In this document: positions 33,074 through 46,710 of the stretch, piece by piece
Layout of the letters: the number at the start of each line of letters is the position of its first letter
Numbering within the stretch: the stretch's first letter is position 1
DNA from: Naganishia liquefaciens
Taxonomy: Eukaryota > Basidiomycota > Tremellomycetes > Filobasidiales > Filobasidiaceae
NCBI GenBank assembly: GCA_013423385.1
Contig: BLZA01000011.1
Location: 57,742 to 121,741, forward strand
Length of the DNA: 64,000 nt
Direction: 5' to 3'
Notes under the pieces: model-generated
The model's input: the letters and a program-made list of their open reading frames with translations, nothing else
The model's database searches: none
What the model was told of the DNA's origin: nothing
Position numbers and translations under genes: made by a program

Positions 33074-35325
33074 ATGCTCGCTCTTTCGACACCCATCCTA
33101 GTAGCGCTCCTAAGCGCTCTGACCGCATCGGCATGGAAAGACCAATGTGAAGGCTTCACGGCCAACATACCCAATGTCGTTATGAAGCCGTCTTACTACC
33201 CTGCCGGGGCTCTCGTCAATCTTACATCACCCTCAAGCTCTGTAACCACTACCAAGATGCCCGCATTCTGCCGTGAGTGAAATCGTCACGAAAGACAGGG
33301 TGACCTCACTGACTCTCTTTCAGGACTTGAATTGACCATAACAACCAATGTCACATCTGGAAACAAGGCCCTCACCGAAGTGTGGATGCCGGATGGTTGG
33401 AACTCGCGGCTCCTTGGATTTGGGAATGGTGGCTTGAGTGGCGGAGGTAGGCTCTACCTCAGAATGCTTGAAGTAACCGGCACTTATTCGCCATACAAAC
33501 AGTTGTGTATTCCAGCTTGTCATATGATGGTATCCAGCAAGGATACTCATCATTCAGCACCAACACTGGTATGCTTTAGTATGGCCACACCGGAATTCAC
33601 TGACGCTCCTCTCTATCAAGGTCATCAGAGCAGCCCCATCAATGGCTCCTGGGCCCTTAATGACGTGAACGCCCAAATCGACTTTGGCTATCGGGCCTTT
33701 CAATTGAGCTACCAGGCCGCCAAAGCGTTGACTGAGCAATACTACGGGAAGGCCATTTCTAAAAAGTACTACCTTGGTTGTAGTACCGCCGGTAGAATGG
33801 GCTTGGTCGAAGCGCAGCGGTATCCGGAAGACTTTGACGGCATCGTACGTGTTCTCTCCTTCTTTTGGATCTATCACTAAAGATCCGTTCTCATACGCAG
33901 GTCATCGGAAGTCCAGCCAATCCCGTGGCTCGCCTTTCAGCCTGGAACATCTACCAGGGCCGACAAGTCTTGCCTGTCAACGGCTCCCGATGGATCCCGG
34001 CCGCTACGTGGTCCGTCATTCACCAGGAAGTCTTGAAGCAGTGCGACGGGATTGATGGCGTGAGTGATATATAAGAAGTCAGGCTTGTCACGACTGACAC
34101 ACTGCTGGCAGGTTGTCGATCAAGTTATCAATGACCCTCGACAATGCAAGTGAGTAGGCATTTGGCAATTGAACACAGCCAGCCCTGACAGCACCTTTGA
34201 AGTTTCCGACCCGAAGCAATTGCCTGCGGACCGTCGAGCAATAGCTCCACTTGCCTGACCCTTGGCCAAATCGCCGCTGTCCGAGCGTTGTACAGCGACT
34301 GGCAATCGGATAACGGCACGTTCTTGTTCTCGAGGTTTGAACCTGGAGGAGAGTTAGCCTATGCCACCTCTTACGTCTCTGGGCCCAACATTGCCTTAGG
34401 ACCGGAATACTGGAAAAACATCATCTTCTCGTAAGACCGATTCAAAACAATCACCACTATCAATTGCTCACCTTTCCCTTGGCAGCGATCCCAATTGGGA
34501 CTACAACACTCTGACAGTCGACGATGTTTTCCGAGCTATTCAGTCGAATCCCGGTCAAATCGATGTATGTATGCGATTTGAACATGTTGACATGGTGCTC
34601 ATGTTCGTCGCAGAACCATTCTTTTAACTACACTTCTTACTTTGCGCGTGGTGGCAAGTTGCTGCACTACGCCGGTCTTGCGGATCAGATTATCTCTTCG
34701 GGCAATTCTGTAAACGATTACACTAGTGACAGGAACGTGAAACTGATCATGAATTGCTTTTAGTATGACTTATACAACTCCGTCAGTGCTTTTACCAAGG
34801 CGAGCACCAATCTCGACCCCTACGACTCTTACCGTTTCTTCCCAATTCCGGGTAAGTCAACATTCACGACTCAGCATTCCACACGCTGATCGGACTTCTG
34901 CTTCCCTCAATCAGGCATGTATCACTGCAACGGAGGCTTGGGAGCCAACGCCTTTGGAGGTGGCGGTCAGAGGAGCGTAGGAACTCCTCCTCTCGCCGTT
35001 GACCCGTCACACGATGGTAAGTGAGGCATACACCTTGATACGATCGCCGCTCACTAGTGTGAGCTTTCCCAGTTCTTGCTGCCATGGTGGCCTGGGTTGA
35101 GAACGGAAATGCACCGAAAGAATTCGTTGCGGCGAAGTATACCAATAACAATGCGACGCAAGGTGTTCAGTACACCCGAAAGCTGTGCCCCGTGAGTCTG
35201 GCGCTGACTGGACATCGGCATACAATGGATAAGCAGCTGACACGCATATTCTGGCCCAGTATCCCAAGAAGGCAGTATACCAGGGAGGCGACCAGAACTC
35301 GTCCGACTCATTCATTTGCGCTTGA
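33074..35325 (+). CDS. Secreted tannase / feruloyl esterase family protein, copy B
   Basis: Tandem paralog of the preceding gene and of the same predicted activity. Thirteen exons: 33074-33272, 33324-33446, 33503-33568, 33621-33844, 33901-34059, 34112-34149, 34203-34430, 34486-34564, 34614-34709, 34764-34851, 34915-35016, 35073-35191, 35260-35325; 528 aa. Twelve of thirteen exon lengths equal those of copy A; only exon 7 is 6 nt shorter. Signal peptide MLALSTPILVALLSALTASA. Catalytic set: Cys183-Ser184 (GCSTAGRMG), Asp396 (GLADQIIS), His437-Cys438 (GMYHCNGG). All are intact, so both copies should be active enzymes. Differences cluster in surface loops (for example SSPINGSWALND against SDIGHAGWAWND), hinting at altered substrate preference. 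Confidence 0.94.
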
Positions 35326-35602
35326 GCGATCGAAAGAGCGTTCTATTCCCGTATGCAATGAGGCAAGAGAGGTAAAACCAGCAGGAACGACTCAATGGGA
35401 GATTAGGAAAATTCATAAAAAAGGTCATAATTATCGATATTATACAGAGTCATAGTACATTTCAAGCCAAGAACATGCGTGCAGGGTTTTACCGCCAAAT
35501 CCATATTCTATTGTTTCTCTCCGACAAATTGCGTCGACGAACCTCACTCTCGAAGTGTCAAACCCCTGCGCTCTTACACCGCTTCAAAGACACTTCTTAC
35601 GC
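35326..35602. other. Convergent spacer tannase B / DUF726 gene
   Basis: 277 nt, AT-rich around 35400-35530; presumed 3' UTRs of both genes. Confidence 0.45.
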
Positions 35603-37601
35603 CTACTCGTCGATCTTAATTACCTTGAGCACTTCGTTCATCTGCCTTTGAATATCCAAATGCCCCTCGATGACTTCGGACAGATCCACATCTTCCACGC
35701 CTGGCTGATTGACAGCGCGAAGGCCGGCGACGTGCACACCATTCTGCAGTGTCACGGCGCGTGAGAGTACCTCGTGCAGTCTGTGATAGTCTTCAGACTC
35801 GGAGAAGAGTAGCGAGAGCAAGACTTACCGGACGATTCCAGCTAGGACGAGATCCTTCTCGCACCACCCGTTGACGAGCCGCCTGGCGACTACCTGACGA
35901 CACGAGGCCCACTCCTCGGTCGATGGCGCCGAAGGCAAAGAGATGAGGAATGCGGAATCGACGATCTGCGGCAGCGGGGCCTTCTTGTCGGTGCGGGACG
36001 CGAGATAGAGGAGAGCGTGTAGGATCGTCAGGGCTCCGAGTGATGATCCAATCTGCGAAGGATCAGCAAAAGGGCATTCGTATCACAGGGACACCTACCA
36101 GAATGACCGGTCGCTGGCCTTGCACACGTTTTTCCAGTACTTCGCCGAGCAGGCGTCCTGCCTTTATGGCCTTATCTTGCGATTGCACCCATGTATTATC
36201 CAGTCCCAAGCTGGCCATATTATACACCGACCTGTACCAATTTTTAAGCCGAGGCCTGTGCGACAGACATCCGACTCACATCGGTAGAGAAACCGCCATG
36301 AAATACGCCGACAAAACCGTCCGCTTGATGACTTCTTTCTTGACGTATCCCTTCAATTTGCTCGTCACCCAATTGTCGATAGCTTTACCGGTCTGCAGCA
36401 TGTGCTCCGTTTCATAATTGAGAACGAAGACATCTCGGCCATCTTGTAATGGCGAGGAAGGGACAATGCGATCACGCCATGTTTCGACGGCTTCGGTGCG
36501 GGATTTGGTGAGGAGTCCGGGAACAACGATGGTCGCCTGGGGCAAGTGAGATTCCTTTTACGTACGAAGACAACAGAAGGAACGTACGATAAGACTCGGC
36601 GCAGCTGATTCGTCCCCCTTTTCCCCCTCAACCTTCTCGATACTCGCCCTCCGCGCGACAGACCCGATCTTGACATCCACAAATTCAAACTCCGCTACAC
36701 CCCTCCACCGTTCTCTCACCCTCTTGCTCGTCAGTCCACCACCAGCAAGCCCAAATACGCTCCCTATGACCACTGGTGCCGTTGCGCTGGTCAATAGGCC
36801 GAATGTCATGAATGATGGAACGAGTGCAGCGATCGCCGGTGCAGCGAGACCGCCCGTGAGACCGATCGCGACTCCTCCAACAACGGCGCCGACACCCGTT
36901 GCGATCCATCGTCCAGTAGATCCGCCCCATCCTTCGGCCTGCTTTTCCCGTGCGGCGTCAACGTCCGCCGCGCGGACTTGCTGGAGAGTTGTATATAGGG
37001 ACGCAGCAAGGGACTTTTCGATTGTCGGTAAAAAGGGCGTAGACGGAATATGCAGAGAAGTGAGGGTCGTGTAAATGAATTGCCGAGCTGGAGGAGTGTA
37101 GGAGAGCGTTGGCACGGTTTCGGCCTTCGGGACTTGAATTTTCTCCTGGTTGGTAGATGCGGATTCGGGAATATCGACAGTCGCGACGTCTTCACCCTTG
37201 ATCGGAGGCTGGAAAATTGACGCTATGACCAGCAATCTGACGATCTTTTCCTTCTCCGCTTCCCTCTCCGATGCCTCCATATCTGCCCAATGTCCTTCGG
37301 CGGCAGCGCTGACCTGCGTTCTGGACACAAACGAAGGTAACGCCGCCTCGTCAATCTGTAACATCCTCCGCACTGCAACGGCCCATTCCGAGCCTGCCGA
37401 TCGCCAAGCTTCGGTCTCGTGTTGTGGAAGAGCGGCATATAGCGGGTTGTCAGTTGTTGCGGCGATAGTGGCAAGTGCAACGAGTAGGCGGAGCTGCGGT
37501 GGAAGAGTTGGCGGGGTCGGGAGCGAGGCGAGGGGGTCCGCGTGTGACTGAGATGAGGCTGGATGGGCGTGCGCCTTGATAGATGAAATGAGAGAAGCCA
37601 T
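35603..37601 (-). CDS. DUF726 / TMCO4-like membrane-associated alpha/beta hydrolase
   Basis: Related to yeast YFL034W and animal TMCO4, whose functions are poorly known. Exons: 36588-37601, 36280-36536, 36099-36231, 35829-36052, 35603-35780; 601 aa. A helical N-terminal half is followed by a Gly/Ala-rich hydrophobic stretch (IATGVGAVVGGVAIGLTGGL and AAPAIAALVPSF), the hallmark of the family. Then comes the hydrolase: ATIVVPGLLT, LNYETEHML, and VILIGSSLGALTILHAL with the nucleophile Ser472 in G-x-S-x-G. A late GHLDI with His completes the probable triad. Family call is firm; the substrate is unknown. Confidence 0.92.
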
Positions 37602-38157
37602 TTCGATGATGAACCTCGATCAAGTATTGCGATGAGGAAGAAATCTAAATCAAAGACCGAAAGATGTTCCCTTTCAACGTATCCCGCTGAATCACGCTCG
37701 GTTATGACGTATTGCAATCTCGGCCGCCATATCGGTCCGAGGGTGCACCCCAGGTGATAGAAGGTGATCGAACGGCGTTGCCGAGGGGAAGAGTTTCAGG
37801 TCAATTACTTCATTTCAGATCAGTTCTCCTATCAACCCACGACTCGACCGAAGGGACTGAAGCCAGAGCGTAACTTCGAATGCATGGCAAGCGGTCAAGT
37901 CAAAGTGCGCTTCAGTCTACATAATGTTTCGACCCCGCTCCAATACAAATACCACTCGTGCTACCCCTTTGCCTTGAACCCAAATCGAAGGGTCCTGATC
38001 GCAGGCTTCCATCGCGTTTCAGGATGTTCGAACGACCTTCCATCAGCAATCAACAAGCCCAAAGGGAGGCAACGGATTTTTGTTGACATAGGTCGGTCAG
38101 GGATGCTTGGATAAATAAGGCAGGTCATCACTCTCCTGTCAATATTTCTCCTGTCTC
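37602..38157. promoter_or_regulatory. Divergent promoter DUF726 gene / giant PH gene
   Basis: About 556 nt between divergent starts. No gene; no clear TATA within 100 nt of either start. Confidence 0.4.
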
Positions 38158-41100
38158 ATGTCAACCATGTCGGCCCATTCTCGTGACCCACCAGTGCTTT
38201 CGCCGTCCCCGCGTCACTTCGACAGGCGGATTGTTAATGACATCGATCAAGACGTTGAAGCGATGCTCGGGCTGCTTGATGAACGCATCAATCGCGCAGA
38301 GGGTGACGAAGCCCTCGATCTTCCGCCGCCGATTCTCGCATCTGGATTCATAAGTCACAGCGCTGCAGGCTCGTCCAGGTCAAGTTACGCCACCCCGGCG
38401 AGTCATCTGTCATCGACTTCTTCATCTTCGCCGAGGAAGACATCTCCATTGAAGGATGGATTCTCGTTTGATGATCAGGCAGAAACGCCACCCAGGAGCA
38501 GGAGTACACCGCCGCGAGAAGAATCGATGGCTGTCGCGCGCGAGTGGCCTCCACCGAGATTGAAGACCTCGAGACCATCTTCTGTGCGTTCCGATAACGC
38601 ATCCTCCTCTGCAATGGAAGAATCCATCTCGAGTTCCGAAGCTGGTCGAGATCTTCTCGCAACACTGGACAACATGCAATCACAATCAACGCCTACCACA
38701 CCTCGCGTGCCTGTGACTTCATCGACGCCAACGCCGCGACGAACGGCTTTCTCGCGAGCGTGGCTTGACCCCGAAGGCGCAGAGCTTGATGATCTGTTAC
38801 CGGAGCGAGTGACAGGTTCAGGTCTAGTGAAGAAGAGGGAGATGACTCCCGTAGAGGAGCGGACAGAGGGCGGGAGTTCAGTAAGGGAGCGGGAGGACGA
38901 GGCCCGGATGCTGTGGAGGCGAGGTAAGTTTGATGCGACTCCTATTAACTACGCTCCATCATTGACCTTGAAGTAGCGAAAGCTTTGCCATCAACACCAT
39001 CTAACTCATCTCTACCGAGTCCTACCAAGGCAACAGCAAAAAGCGCGACAGATCTGATCAAGTTCTTCGAGCACGCCGCACAGGAGACGACCCCTAAGCC
39101 AATTGTCGCCCGAGGTGCAAGTGAGAGTACCTCTCGCGAATCCGTCAGAGGACATCTCAAGACGTCATCAGTCCCGGACGATCGATTCTTTCTGGCACCG
39201 CCCGTCGAGACGCCGATCGACGATAACGTCCCCTCGGAAATCGATACACTCATTCACCCACATGACTCGGCGTCTGTTGTAGCGGTAAACCTTCAGGCCG
39301 TGCGAGCACCGTTACCTACTCCTATTCCCGATCCCGAACCAGCTCCCCGGAAGAGATCGACACCTTCTCCGCTTCAAAATGTTCGAAATGTCGTTGCAGC
39401 ATGGCGTGGCAGCCTTCCGACTCCTCAGCCCGTGTCGAGCTTTAACACTTCCGCGCTGAGAGGCGATGATCAGGATGCCGCGACAAAGTCAAAGGGAAAT
39501 GTCTTCGAAGAAGCGTTTTTCAGCATCCGAAGAATGAGTACGCGCAGGAAGAAGAAGGGGGAGGTCATGGATGCCGATGGTGGCGAAAAGCAACAGCAAA
39601 AGGTCTTGAGGGACAAGCCATTACCGCCTATTGTAGAGAGACAGTCATTATTCCGCGATATCCAGGGTGAAGGAGGCATTAGGGGCGAAGTTGTCTCGAC
39701 GATCACCGAAATGACATCCGAGGTGAGCAGACATGCATCTTCCCGCTGAAACGCGCTAATGCTCCTTGCAGCCCATGCGAGTCGGCGAAATCTGGTATCT
39801 CAACGTTCACGACCCTTCGGGTCCATATCGATGGATCAAGTGCGATGCCCAGCTCTTCCCGGATCGACTAGTGCTCACATGGATTCCGGAAAACGTCGCG
39901 GCCGGATGCAGGGGCATCGTCACACTCGATCTTGTCCATTGTCTCGGTATGTTTCGTACTGTCTGGCGAGACGGCGCTGACATCGGTGAAACATCACAGA
40001 GGTTCGCTCGATCCCGTCCCCAAACCATCCCAGTGCTGTTGCAGACGACGGCTCAATCGCTGCAAAAGCGGTTCCTGGCTTGAGCGACAACTTGTACCCT
40101 TTCCAACTTGTCTATGACGATGGCGTTGAGCGGCTTGCAGCACAGTCGGCGAGGGATCGTGTGCGATGGGTTTCTGCGATCTGGTGAGCCGCTCGGAATT
40201 TGGCTGAAAGTAATGGGCTGACCTGGTACATAGGGATATCTTGGAAAATTCGCCCAGCGAGGAGGAACGCGATGAAGATGCTGCGGTTTCCTCAGAGAAC
40301 GGATCACGATCTACCCTTCTTCGACAATCGCCTGCTTTAGCAGGACTCCGAGAACAAATGTATCGACCCGTTCTATACGAACATCGATATTCCCGTACTT
40401 CGGACGATATCCACCTCGGCGATTCGCAAACAGGCCTGCTGCAGCTCAAGCGCAACAGCAGCAAGCACCTCGGTCGCAACAATGGCTCCCTGCTTCGTCG
40501 CATCGCGTCTGAGGCGGATCTGGATTTGGACGCCCTCGCTGCGCCGATGCATCTTGCCAAAGACTCCTCGCCGCCTTCTTCAGAGTGCTCAAGCGCTCTT
40601 CGCAGATCCCGCGTAGATACCGCTTCGAGACCAAGAATGACGCCGATGAGTGGACTCAAGACATCGTCCGCTGCAGAATCAAGCGTTTCTTATCAGAGTG
40701 TCTTGGAAGAGCCGCACCAGGAAGAAGAGCGAACTTCATTTGGAACGGCAGTCTCGTCCCAGGTATCGGAACGTTACAACGCCTTCCACGCAGCCGCATC
40801 TCATTCCGCTTCCAATTCATTCTCGACTGCATCATCTGAAAGGCTTCCATCGTATTCATCGGCTATCACGGTACTTCCGGTGCGAGAACTGGAACCCATC
40901 GCGGTACAGCCTGCTGTCAGTATGTCTAGACCACTGTCGGTCATTTCGGGTGAAAGTCGCCCATTCGCCACACCTCAGACCCCTCCAAGGTTACCCCCAC
41001 GCCGAGATCGAACGGCAAGCTCCGCGGTGTATCATACAGCTTCGAGTGCTCCGACCACAGCCAGAGCTCCGAGCGATGATTCCTCCGCCTCCGCGGCTTC

Positions 41101-44100
41101 GAGCAAGGTCTTTTCGGATCGTACAACAGCTGAGGGCTACGTCACCTTGAAGAGAAGCGTCCCTCTCGTCAATGCCGTCGGACCAGGAGGAAAAGTTCTT
41201 ACGCCTTCTATTGCGACCAATTACTTCACCGCGACTGAGGGATCTGGGTCATACCTCACAACTCAAAGCGTTGCCCGCGATCCATTCCGTTCCATAACAC
41301 CGTCCTCCATTTCGCACGCCGCGCATTCCTTGGAGCACACTGTCTCAGAGGTGTCGATCGGCGAAACCGTGACGTCCAGGGGAAAATCAAGCTTTCGGAT
41401 TCCTGTGCCCAGTAATCCGTCATCTTCTAGCCTATCCACGACAGCTCGCTCTCGTTCCAGCTCGTCGTCAACATCAACGACAAGACCAGGTACAGTTAGC
41501 ACGACCGGTGTGTCGTCAGCCACTTCTTTGCCGCGCCGTATCTTGGAGGCTGTCATCGGTAATGAGGGGGCTAGGGTAGGCGATACAACAGCCATAACGT
41601 CACAGCTCAATCGCATTGAAACAGCTGTGGCAGATATTGGAAGCTTCCTCTCGGTGCCTCCGGCTTCGCCTTCAGACCCACAAAGATTCGCGAATGGCAA
41701 ACGTTCCCAAAATGCGCCGATTCCAGAGCCACCCTCTAGTCCTTCTTCGAGCTCAAGCTCATCTTCTGATACAGCGACTCGACCTGGAACACCTACGGTG
41801 GATCACCGTCTGTTCCGAGATCTCGAATCCATCAAGGAACAGAATCACTCTCTGATGAAGCAGCAGCTCAAGCTACAACATATGTTGGAGTCGGATGAAG
41901 AGTACAGAAAAGCTCCAATGCTTGGCAGAATAGAAGATTTACTTCTTCGGTTGCTGGAACGCTCGGGAGACTCCGAGATCCTGATGGAACTTGGACAAGA
42001 CGATGCACAAATCCGATATGGCAACAAAAGCGATCAGGCCCCTTCGACACTCAGCAGACGTACATTCGCCTCGGGTCCAGGCCATAGTACGTACTCTGAT
42101 GAGCAAGGCGGAAAAGCACCCGCACCGGCCCCCTCCATCGACACGGAATACGAGCGCGAACGACGAGCGAGAATGAGTGGTGTGCCGGAATCACTGCTAG
42201 AAATAAGCTCTCATTTGACTGATGAACTCGACGAAGATTGGGAAGTGCAGAATTTACCACCCGGCTCTCCCGACGTCCATTTGCAGTCACAACTTCGGGC
42301 GATGCCGCCAGTAAGCATGCTGGCGAGGAGGAACGTATGGCCCGAGAGCAGTCATACTCTTTCAGACGCTGTGTTAACGCCAATATCTGCGACTCCCGCT
42401 CAAGACCAAGTTTCTAGCGAAGCGGACACACCGCGGCCGGTACACAGGCCAATCATGATTCCTCAACCTTCCAGCACTGAATCACAGTCGGATACCACCG
42501 TGTCGACTACGCCGTCGCCACGCCGTCGACCATTCCGTCCCGGACCTCCGCCGCGCCCCGTCGAGATTCCCAGTCCAGTTCGCCCGGAGGGTTATCCCTC
42601 TGTCATGCCGCCCCCATCGTTCCGTCCTGGAATGCCATATCCCCGACCTTCAAGGCTTGCCAGCGGGCGCGAACCCATGACCACGACTTAGTAAGGGCCT
42701 CTAGCCTGCTTCGCACTTTCTGCTGACCCTGACCCACATTGTATCAGCTTCAGAAGAGGATTTCCTCCGCCAATACCTGTGGGTCCTATGGCTGGTCCTC
42801 ACATGGGTCCCTTTATGAGCGGTGTCGGTCCCGGCGTCCCCGGCTTCGGAGGGCCTTTCGGACCCAGCGTGTACCCTCGTCCAGGATACATGCCTCCGGG
42901 AGCAGCTGGAGGCGGCTACGGCATACCGCGCCGACCGTTCTTCCCGTCGCGTCCACCTCGAGCCGGATCTGAAGGTATATCCTCCACACGCGGATATACA
43001 GACAGCTACAGTCATTCCGATCCCGGAAGCCATCAGACCGAAGATCTGGAGGAAGCCGTGAACCACCTTAACCAATCACAGCACGAGGCGATTGACAAGG
43101 CCGAAGCTTTGGCAGAGGCTCAAGGCCTACAAGCAAACGAAATCAGTCGATATTTGCATGAGCTCGGTTCTGTGATGGACAACAACCGCGTTGAGCAGAT
43201 GAAGGAACTCATGACGCTACACGAAGATATCGGTCGCATTCGAGATCAGTTGAACCACCCTCCACCTCCTCTTCCTCCCAAGTCGCCTCCCGAACTCGCC
43301 GTTCCGGCAAGTCCAGCTGTGCAAGTTACTGTCAATAACGAGAAGCCGCCACAACAAATGCCAGCTGCAGTCATGAATATCACCGAACAATCTGAACATG
43401 GCGAAAGCCCGGTTCTCACCCATTTACCCAACCCTGCCCCCACAAACAAGGACATGCAACAGGATGCTCTCCTTCGGGATCTGCAGGACAAAGTCGCTGA
43501 ACTCGCTCGGAAGCTCGCCGAATCTGAGAGGCTTCAACAACAACCGTTGGAAAAGATCGTCATCACGGAGAGAGAGTATGATCCCCAGAAATCGGCGGGA
43601 GCTTCTGTGAAACCCCTGCCTCCTCAGCCAGCTGTCGCTCTTAGCCCGCCACTCTCGGTTCCTGTTATTCCGCCATCCCGTTACGCTTCATCGGCTGCCC
43701 CATCTGTGGCGGCATCACCTCACGTGCACTTTGGGCCCGAGCACGTTAAGGAGACCACAACTGAGGTGAGTGGATGAATGATTTTCGAGCAATCTAGCTC
43801 AAGTACCTTGTGTGCAGGTTATACGTGGACCAGCTGGTCAAGACATTGAGCGCGAAATAGTACGCGAATATGATCGTACTCCGTCCGAAGTTGCAGCTGG
43901 CCTACCCCCAATCCATGAAACCGTTGTCGAAACGAAGACCGTGGAGAGACCTGCAAGTGTTATGCGCGACTCCGGTCAGTCGAGGGAGAGCAAAGCGAAG
44001 AATCCTTCTTGACACCTAGTTATCTTTGATCGCTTTCTACAGCTGGGATGAATGCTCCGGTCACGATGATCGGAGAAGACGGTATCACCCGTCCTGAAAG

Positions 44101-46710
44101 CCAATACCCGATTTTCCATGCTCCGCTTATGACTTCCCCTCCGTCCGTCGTCCACTCGAGCGCAGACCCGCCTGGGCCCAGGATCATGGGGGGCACTCAT
44201 CGGCACTCTATTTCCCCCACCGTTCTTGCACCGTCAGATTCCCACAATCGGCCCGCTGTTGTGGTCGAAGATCATCCGGATGGACTTTTGGTCAAGACTG
44301 CAACTGCAAAGTGAGTCAATGCTACTTCATTTACGTTGATGGCTGATATCAATTATGACAGGCCAAGACGTCCGTCAATCGATCGAGAACATCCTGTTCA
44401 ACTCTCCAATATTCCTGCTCAGACGCAGGGGCCGTCACTTCAGGGAATTCCGGCGGCAATCAAAGTCAGTCCTGGTCCCGTGTATGCGGATTCAACCTTG
44501 CCTCAAGCAAGACCGACATTGAATGTACCGCCGGCACACACATCTCCAACAGCACCCTCCAGCCAACAGGGTCCAGCCAATCAGTCGCTGTTCTCGGATG
44601 GCGCTACGAGGGCCGCTCTCGCTGAAGAAAGCCAAAACAAACTCAAGAAAGAACCCATTCCTGCGCCCAATGCTCCTGCCCCGCCCCATGCGAATATTCC
44701 GCCTGATGGCCAGCGTGACGCGGGAAGTTTACCGGCAGCAGATTCGGCTCCTTTGCACGATCAGGCAAATTTACCGGATGACCAGGGCCAAGCCTATACC
44801 GCACAACAGCCTCAACTTGATAAAGCGCACCTCATCGGGCCTTCGAATGAATCAGCTGATCAACCTGGTCGGAAGAGCAAGCTACTTAAAGACAAAAACA
44901 TGGCAACTCACGCTCCTACCGTACTTTCAACTCCGCCGCTCCTGGCTCCTCACCATACGCCTCCGGAAGAAGGACACACACTGGAAAACATACCTATCGA
45001 CGAAAACCCTCACCAGGAAGGACGACCGATTGCGGGAACATCAATTACTGATGGAGCGTCCGCTGATCGACCGAATGTGTTGAAGAAGAAGCCATCTCGC
45101 GTCGGCATTGCGTCGAAGCAAGGCAGCCCGAGTCAAGTACCAGGCGCCGCCCACTTCGGAAGCACCGAAGAGCATGTTGATCATGTCAATCAGCATATTG
45201 CCAATCACGAAGATGCCGATGGTAAGGGTGGACAAAGCGCCAACACCCATGGACAGGAACGTGTTCAACCGCCACCAATTCGCTTTGGCCAGCCGTCCGT
45301 ACCTGCCGACGACCCATCTAGATCTACGACTCAACAACTCCCGGTACAAGATGGCAAGAGTTCACATGCGGGGGATTTTTCTTCCGTAAAGTCCAAGGAC
45401 AAGCAAATGAAGAGTCCCGAGGAAGCATGGGCTGACAGTGAAAAACTTGCAGGTAGGTGGACGAGCTCATCTAGGTTCTACCGTCTAATCTCGTCATTAT
45501 TCCAGCTCAATCCAAGGCCAAGGCAGAGAAAGCTGGTAAGTCATGTGGAAGTCGCCGTTCGGGTCTCAGTCTAAAGGTCGGCTCCAGACCTCGAGCGTAT
45601 AGAAAGGGAAACCACCCAGCGCCGAAAAGAAGACAAGGAAAAGCTGGCCACAAGCCGACACCAGCAGCATCTCGACGCCTTGGCTGATCTGAAGAAGGCA
45701 ATTTCTGATCACCAAAGCCGAGACGAGAAATGGAAAGCCACTTATGCGGATTCCGCGAAAGACAAGGAAAAGCGAAGACTTGAGAAGGCCACCAAAGACA
45801 AACAATGGCAAAGTGCTTTCGATAAGCTACTGGCCCAAGTTGAAAACGACAAGAAATGGCGCGAGACCGAAGGCAAGAAGCCTGGAGCCGATGCTGTGAT
45901 CGACTTCCTGAAGAAAAGTAATGAGGATCAGACCACTTTCCTCCGCTCACTCGCGGCGGACATCATGGCGCAGAATGCGGATCAGCATAAAACGACAAAG
46001 GAAGCTCACAAAGCAATGGCGAGGGAGCAGGTAGCCTTCAATGTGGCGGGCTACCTGGATGATTTCAGCAAAGCCTTGTCGGTGAGTCGCCCTTAAGAGT
46101 GGGTTGACGTGTACTCAAGGCGCCCCGTCGTGCAGGGTGAGGTTCGAGCTTTGCTGAAGGAAGTGGGAGATCTCCGAGAAACGAGGAGGGCACTTTACTA
46201 GTAAGATTTCATGAAAGCCAAAGCCTGCCAGACGTTGAATTTGGACTACGCTTAGCGAGTTGGCTGAACTCCTACTCTTGAAGGGTCGTCAAAGCGCTGG
46301 AGACTTGATGGCTATCATGGTCAGTACGAAATGCGGATCGTGATGATGCATCATAGCTAAAAGCTCGCTCATCCGCTATCATACTTTCAGCCATGGCCCG
46401 GGCCTGGCAACACTGCAGGCCCTGCTCGTCCAGCACCCCCGCCAAGCGCGGCGCCAAAATCCGCTCCCCCCAAACAGGAAGCTGCCAAACCTGCTGCACC
46501 GCCTGCTGCTCCGCCCGCTTGGCAGTCTTTCAGTATTCCTGCGACTTTGAATCTGGGTACGTTCTTGCCATCCAAAACACGAGAAGAGCGCGACTGATAG
46601 CTTCCCTGGCAGGGGGGCCTGCGATCGGATCTACTACGATGTCACCGTCTCGTCCCGCGCCCCCAACCGGCGGAGTAGGTCATCTATCGATTCTTCAGAT
46701 GGGGAACTGA
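38158..46710 (+). CDS. Giant PH-domain protein, largely disordered, with C-terminal coiled coil
   Basis: Fifteen exons in one continuous phase: 38158-38923, 38977-39722, 39772-39946, 40000-40183, 40234-42690, 42748-43765, 43818-43974, 44043-44310, 44362-45452, 45506-45535, 45588-46081, 46136-46200, 46256-46319, 46391-46556, 46613-46710; about 2592 aa. Residues 1-500 are Ser/Pro-rich. A PH domain spans about 505-630: MRVGEIWYLNVHDPSGPYRW, FPDRLVLTWIPEN, GIVTLDLVHCLEVRSIPSP and the closing RVRWVSAIWDIL with its Trp. Then about 1650 residues of low-complexity sequence with GPMAGPHMGPF-type repeats. Near 2300-2460 lies a charged coiled coil (SRHQQHLDALADLKKAI, FNVAGYLDDFSKAL). A Pro/Ala tail ends it. 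Probably a membrane-recruited scaffold; that is inference. Splitting into two genes is possible but every junction keeps frame. Confidence 0.82.
39775..40250 (+). other. PH domain of the giant protein
   Basis: Spread over exons 3-5. Beta-strand pattern and the C-terminal helix with invariant-type Trp (VRWVSAIW) are visible. Such domains bind phosphoinositides or proteins; the lipid-contact basic residues are not obvious, so lipid specificity is not claimed. Confidence 0.75.

Noticed and set aside
38158-46710. Treating the PH region as four to six separate genes
   Set aside because: Each break between the long frames has a good donor and acceptor, and all fifteen exons keep one phase to a single stop.
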